Positions 58,611 through 64,000 of a stretch of 64,000 bases of DNA are shown in pieces. Under the pieces are notes generated by a model. That model had not been told where the DNA came from. It did not search any database and saw nothing but the letters and a program-made list of their open reading frames with translations. Both the position numbers and the translations under genes were made by a program. The first letter of the stretch is position 1; the number at the start of each line of letters is the position of its first letter. The stretch lies in contig CM068588.1 of the NCBI GenBank assembly GCA_035048485.1, forward strand, positions 310,001 to 374,000, in the 5' to 3' direction. Source of the DNA: Pteria penguin (lineage: Eukaryota; Mollusca; Bivalvia; Pterioida; Pteriidae).

Positions 58611-60699
58611 ACAAAGGGTTTCTACAGTGTCTTGATCTTAGCAACTCTGCATGCCATCCTCAATCGTGTGCATGTTCCTCATCTAATTTTGTATATTCTC
58701 CTTGTGGCCATGTCGTTACTGGTGATCTCGATATTGTTAAAAACACTAAATTAAGAGAACTTTTACTTAAAGGTCCAAAATACAGAGAACCCAGATCATT
58801 CACATGGAGCCAAAATTTTGAGAATATTATGAACTGCTGCGAGGAATATGCCACACGATGGGCAAAAAGAGAGGAAGTACAAATCGACACTCTTTCGGAA
58901 TGGATAAAAGCTATTGCAGTACTGCTAAGATCAAAAATTAAAAAATTACAATGTTCTGTAAACACCAGATTCGAATCTATTTTTAAAGATCCTGATGTTG
59001 TCAGAGAACTTACCTTCCTCCAAGAACATTATATCATTACACCAGCAGATAAAGCATCCAATAATTATACATTTACTTGTAAGAAATATTACTTTGACAG
59101 CCTAGTGAAAGAATTAGGATTAAATTCAGCTCCAGGAAATCCTACTTATACTCTCACGAACTTTTCGGTTTCGGAAGTACTCGAGAATCATAAATCTGTC
59201 CTCAATACGTTTGGTATTGACTCAAATAAATTAAATTTAGAACTTCCATATTTGTACTGCATTCCAAAAATGCACAAAAATCCTTACAAACAACGCTTTA
59301 TCGCTGGTTCCTCGAAATGTTCCAAAAAATCTGTATCGATGCTACTCACAAAAATATTATCAGAAATTAAATCTGGCCTTCATAGATATTGCGAAACAGT
59401 ATATTCCAGAAGTGGAATTAATCAAATGTGAATCCTTAAAAATTCAAAAGAGTTGTTAGAAAATCTAAAATCAAAAAGTTTTACTAAAATTCACTCTATC
59501 AAGTCTTTTGACTTTTCGACTCTTTACACAACGATCCCTCATCAGAAATTAAAAGACAGATTAGCGGAAATTATTCAAAATGCATTTACTAGTAAAAACG
59601 GAAGCCGCAAATTTAAATATATAGTAATAGCCCACGATAAAACTTACTTTGTTAGGGAAAATTCTGATTCCAAAAATAAATACACTGAAACAGCTGTCAT
59701 CCAGATGTTGAACTTTCTTATCGATAACATTTTTGTGGTGTTTGGAGGTAAGGTTTTTCAACAAATTGTCGGCATTCCAATGGGCACTAACTGTGCTCCG
59801 CTTCTGGCTGACATATTCCTTTATTCATACGAAGCTGAGTTCATTCAGTCTTTGCTTTCGCAAGGAAAAAAAACAATTGGCTCTTGGCTTCAATTTTACT
59901 TACAGATATATAGATGACTTGCTTTCAATTAATAATCCTTCATTCGCGGATTACCTTAGCATCATCTATCTAAGTGAACTTGAGGTCAAAGAAACCACAG
60001 AAATTAGTAATTCTACTTCGTATTTAGATATTATGTTGTCTTTCGACATTAATGGTCAATTGAACACCTCACTCTATGACAAACGTGACGATTTCAATTT
60101 CGCTATCACAAACTTTCCTTTCATAAGTAGCAACATTTCATCATCGCCCGCATACGGCGTATTCATATCTCAGTTAATACGTTATTCCAGAGCATGTTCA
60201 AATTACAGTGACTTTGTTCTGAGGGCTAGGCGACTTTCAGTTAAGCTGCTCAACCAGGGTTATATATGTGCTAGACTAGCAACGACACTGAGGAAATTCT
60301 ATGGTCGTTACGAGACTCTTATTACTCCATATGATATCTCGTTATCCAGACTTTTAAATGATATTCTGGACTGAGACCGATTCCGATCATTTTACACAGA
60401 TTTGACACCTTCTGTACTAGAAGGTTACCTACTTCGACTTCTCCATATGTAAATACATATGGAATTTACACGATCTGAATCTTTCTACTGGGTATATGTG
60501 ACGGGTGTTGCTATCAAGCAGGAGATGCTCACTCTCCCCGGGCACCTGATCTCACTCCATCACAGGGGTTCACATATGCTCTTCAAGTAGACATATTTTG
60601 TTATTTTCCATTTGTTTTTCATTTTCACTGATTTTGTATGTCCTCTGGTTCTATGATTTTTGGACTTGTGGTTTGGATTTATCCATCATCTTTACATTG
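58588..60699 (+). mobile_element. Penelope-like retroelement, family B, copy 2
   Basis: A plus-strand copy that begins abruptly at GTTGCATCCAAAATTTATA and carries the RT (to 60374) plus the 3' UTR with the CCCGGG module at 60490-60560. It joins directly to inverted PLE fragments on its left side. Near identity to 13598-15700 over about 2 kb implies a recent common source or a segmental duplication. Confidence 0.85.
58600..60374 (+). pseudogene. PLE family B reverse transcriptase, copy 2 (frameshifted)
   Basis: Pieces run as a short open start near 58600, then 58829-59431 (RT N-terminus and fingers, 200 codons), 59453-59917 (motifs A and B) and the end of 59733-60374 (YRYIDDLLSINN, thumb, SRLLNDILD). 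The catalytic YIDD is intact here, unlike copy 1. A run of eight A at about 59868, against seven in copy 1, shifts the frame between motifs B and C. A stop after SGINQM separates the fingers from the palm. The first ~45 residues of the 213-codon frame at 59733 are out of register and not real. Confidence 0.85.
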
Positions 60700-61015
60700 A
60701 TAAAGACAGCGTTACAATACTTGATAACATGGTCTTTAACTGCAGTAAAAGCGGCGGTAATATGTTTAGAATGTTGTAGAGCAATGACTAGAATTTGATA
60801 TAAAACGTGATTTATATGGATTTTTGTGTTTGTTGGAAGATCATTTTTATCAATGCTTAAATTGAAGTCAAACATAGTTTACAGTGGTCAGACAGGATTT
60901 TGTCTTTAAACAATGGGGTTTCAACATACGTAGAGGTGGAGTTCAATTTAGTTTTAAGAATAAAAGAACAATTCTGCTTATATTGATGTATAATTTGTGC
61001 CAACAGGAATGGTAA
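60690..61015 (-). mobile_element. PLE RT fragment (fingers)
   Basis: The frame 60875-60651 contains QHSKHITAAFTAVKDHVIKY, matching SKHITSALTAIKDHIIKYC of the left-edge family A copy. It is truncated and diverged, and directly follows the 3' end of family B copy 2. Confidence 0.6.
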
Positions 61016-61387
61016 CAGGTGGTCAGAAAACTATCAAAACTATAGAGATGTTGTCAAGTGAAATTTTAACATATTTATTCCAATTTTGTGTATTTATATT
61101 TGGATTTGGAGTGGTCTGAATAAAAAGTACGTCTGTATGGCCAGCTACAAACTTCTTTACGACCATCCATCATGTTTGTTTTTTTTACTTCCACAGTTAT
61201 AGTGAAAATGTAAAGAATATTCAAAACAGGTATATTATCATTGACTAGACACTGACCCAAGCCAAGGTAATGGAATGACCATTGTTTGGTAGAATGAATT
61301 CATCGGAGAAATTGAATGAATTGAATGATGAATATCTTATTTAAATCAGTTCTTAATCTGCCTTACTGAATGTCCACGTTGCGCATT

Positions 61388-61830
<443 letters not shown>

Positions 61831-62279
61831 AAAAGTACAGATGATAAAGAAAACTTTGTTTTCATAAACATTTTTTTCCAGATTTTGTTTAGAAATTAAT
61901 TGAAACATAATTATCAAGAAAAAATGTCTGACGGTTAAAATGAAGTCCTATATTTAATGGAAACTCTGTATTGCAAATACAGAGTGTCTGTTTTCCTTTA
62001 ATTTTATGTACCGGACTTCCCTTTGGAGGATTTCTTCGAATCTTTAATGGAAACGTTTAAGTCAGATATTTGAAGTGAATACCTAATTTGCATTAAAATT
62101 GCAAGTTTAAGGTTCCGAGATGTACCTCGGCAATCTGACATGTGATCATATTTCAACATACTGTACATACTGTACATTATCAAAAAGATAATATCTTGTA
62201 TTTCTATATTTCTTGAAAAAAAAACAAAACAAAATAAACTTTCATAGCATTTAATCACTTTTGAAACTTAATTATGAAA
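61831..62279. other. Non-coding stretch
   Basis: ACTCTGTATTGCAAATACAGAGT (about 61964-61986) forms a 10-bp stem around AAT-like loop bases. No gene is recognised. Confidence 0.4.
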
Positions 62280-62780
62280 AATAAATATAGAACATATATA
62301 CTTTTTTATTTTGTGCACCAGATGTGCATTTCGACAACTTATGTCTCTTCAGTGATGCACGTGGCCGAATGGTTGGTATTCTCATATTATATAAATATTT
62401 GAAGAGCAGTATTAAAACCAAAATGACCAAACAAGTGAGCCAAAGAATCAATCTAAGGACAGAGCTATGCATGAAGGAGATATTCCTTAGTTTTAAAGTG
62501 ATTTACATAATTTCATGACGGAAAATTTTAAGTATATGTCTCATGTCAGTACAAAAGCAATGAAAATTAGACTTATGATGCCCTCGGGGAATATCAGTCC
62601 ACCAGCAGTGACACCGGCCTAGTTGTTATGATAAATATAGAACATATATACTTTTCAATTTTGTGCACCAGCTGCGCAAATCGACAACTTATGTCTCTTC
62701 AGTGAAGCTCGTGGCCGAATGGTTGGTATTCTCATATTATATATATATATTTGAAGAGCAGTATTAATACCTGAACTTTC
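62280..62780. repeat. Two tandem copies of a ~200-base repeat
   Basis: AATATAGAACATATATAC, TTTTGTGCACCAG, ATTTCGACAACTTATGTC, GTGGCCGAATGGTTGGTATT and TTGAAGAGCAGTATTA occur at about 62283-62418 and again at 62631-62769. The element also appears at 28865-29015 and partly at 18560-18600 and 63385. Confidence 0.75.
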
Positions 62781-63600
62781 CTGAACAAATACTGAAAATG
62801 ATAAATTTGATCATTTCACACAATGTATCTACCCTTTGTGTAATGTATTCAGGAATTCAACATTTAATTTCAAGTTTGCTTTCTTTTACGTAGAGCAACT
62901 TTTTCATGTTTAACCCAGCATTTGAATATTTGTCATCAATAAATTGAAATCCAGAGGCTCAGTAATTACATTGCTTCGACGTAAAATGTTTCTGGTTATA
63001 AATGTCATTAAATATGCGATGCCACATTTGACTGCAAACTTCTGCATAAAAAGATACCTCAATGCTTTCTTTGGATTAATGGCTTATTTATGTAAAGCTA
63101 TATAAACCGTGTCGCCTTACAGAAGCAGCTATCATAATTATTCATGAAAACAACATAAATCAACCAATCAATCTATTCATCAATATAATAGCATCACTAC
63201 CCCTTAATGTCTTTAGGCATGTCCATAACAAGATTTTTACATTCATGTTGCTCACTTTTGAGACAGATCCTGGTTGCCTCTTCAACCAGTTTAACTTTTC
63301 TTACCTCGTAGATTTAAGTTGTTTAAATGTTTTTCATATAGATATAAATACATAAATCTGTAAAAATTAATGCATTTAGATATATTGTCTCTTCAGTGAT
63401 GCTCTAGACCAAACCTGTGGAAATCCTATATACTTCAAGAATAAACTTTTTCATAGATGATCTAAAGTAAGAGCCAGATGCCATATCATGATGAATATAC
63501 TCCTCCATGCAATGTTTTACCTCAATAACCTTTTATTTTTCTACTTATCAACTTACCACAAATCATTGAAACATAGATTATTTCGAGATCTTTTTATTTC
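62781..63600. other. Spacer downstream of the Gly-rich protein exon
   Basis: AT-rich, with no open frame of note. It is the expected 3' flank of the minus-strand gene ending at 63739. Confidence 0.5.
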
Positions 63601-63738
63601 GGATTTTATTTACTTTTATTATAAGCTTTATAATCAAGTACATATGGATTGACATTCATAACCCATTAAACTACAAACATGATATATTAAATACTGCACG
63701 TTTGAAGATCAATTCCTTATGCACTTCACGCCTGTGAC

Positions 63739-63872
63739 CTAATACCGACGTGCAGGGTAACCATGTCTTACGTGCCCTCCATGGTACACAGTTTGTCCAT
63801 ATCCTCCTCCTCCGCGGTTCCATCCGGCATGAAAGAGATGCCCTATATGTGCTCCACCACGGTAACCTCTAC
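63739..63872 (-). CDS. Terminal exon of a Gly/His/Tyr-rich, probably secreted protein (partial)
   Basis: The reverse strand has an acceptor CTTGTAG followed by an open frame to TAG at 63741-63739. The frame reads RGYRGGAHIGHLFHAGWN, then RGGGGYGQTVYHGG, and ends HGYPARRY. A polyadenylation signal AATAAA lies downstream at 63610-63605. Gly/Tyr/His-rich repeats with a short basic C-terminus ending in Tyr resemble shematrin-type shell matrix proteins and other glycine-rich mantle or defence proteins of bivalves. That is a resemblance of composition only. The signal peptide would be in exons to the right of the window, so secretion is inferred. A second acceptor four bases later is possible. Confidence 0.6.
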
Positions 63873-64000
63873 CTACAAGACAGAATGTTACATTACAATT
63901 ACAGTTGCCAGGAATAACGCTTTAGAATTTTGAAAAGAAAAATTATAAAATACGACAGTAACTGGCGCTATGTCAGGGTCTTTTATGATTACATTTGCTC

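Noticed and set aside
59733..59870. Start of the 213-codon plus-strand frame as a new protein
   Set aside because: Its first part is the RT palm read out of frame. It enters the true frame only after the A-run indel.

Overview
The window is eukaryotic, AT-rich, intron-bearing and packed with repeats. It is most likely from a marine bivalve mollusc. This is inferred from the repeat content (Penelope-like retroelements, tRNA-headed SINEs, a recurring CCCGGG-centred module), a sialin-type SLC17 gene interrupted by repeats, and a terminal exon coding a Gly/His/Tyr-rich protein ending in RRY. No database search was possible, so the species is not named.

Two host genes are visible, both on the minus strand. 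The first is a nine-exon SLC17 (sialin-like) transporter spanning 34155-22144. Eight of nine exons are clear, with matching splice phases and GT/AG borders, and they join to about 532 codons. Its introns hold SINEs, Penelope-like fragments, a 28-bp minisatellite and G-runs. The second is the last coding exon (63872-63739) of a glycine-rich, probably secreted protein whose upstream exons lie beyond the right edge.

Layout. 0-1.65 kb: Penelope-like fragments. 3.1-5.75 kb: two ~1-kb inverted arms sharing a promoter-like first exon; the right arm leads into a decayed THAP-domain start. 6.5-6.95 kb: two strong hairpins. 7.85-8.72 kb: RT relic. 9.6-13.3 kb: palindromic AACGAATT repeats at both ends of a gene-free stretch. 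13.6-15.8 kb: near-complete RT copy of Penelope family B. 17.3-20.9 kb: 40-bp minisatellite, family A end, PIF/Harbinger transposase relic, two copies of a ~270-bp repeat. 22.1-34.2 kb: the SLC17 gene. 34.9-35.3 kb: a MITE. 36.5-39.84 kb: the longest Penelope copy, with a Cys/His cluster and GIY-YIG domain N-terminal to the RT. 39.9-42.7 kb: a ~68-bp satellite split by a rearranged family B copy. 43.1-50.5 kb: a large 45/44-bp array with four SINEs, one carrying a nested TIR element. 50.7-52.7 kb: four small GGATCCGCGC-ended MITEs. 52.5-54.3 kb: a 70-bp array. 55.1-57.2 kb: a broken virus-like element with a packaging-ATPase-like relic. 57.8-61 kb: Penelope fragments and a plus-strand family B copy, inverted relative to the 13.6-kb copy. 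61.4-61.8 kb: duplicated GATA microsatellites.

Almost all other open frames are either Penelope RT pieces or by-products of tandem repeats whose period is a multiple of three. The observations most worth following are the loss of TM4 charges in the SLC17 protein, the permuted endonuclease-RT order, the convergent inverted THAP duplication, and the nested history of the 45-bp array.
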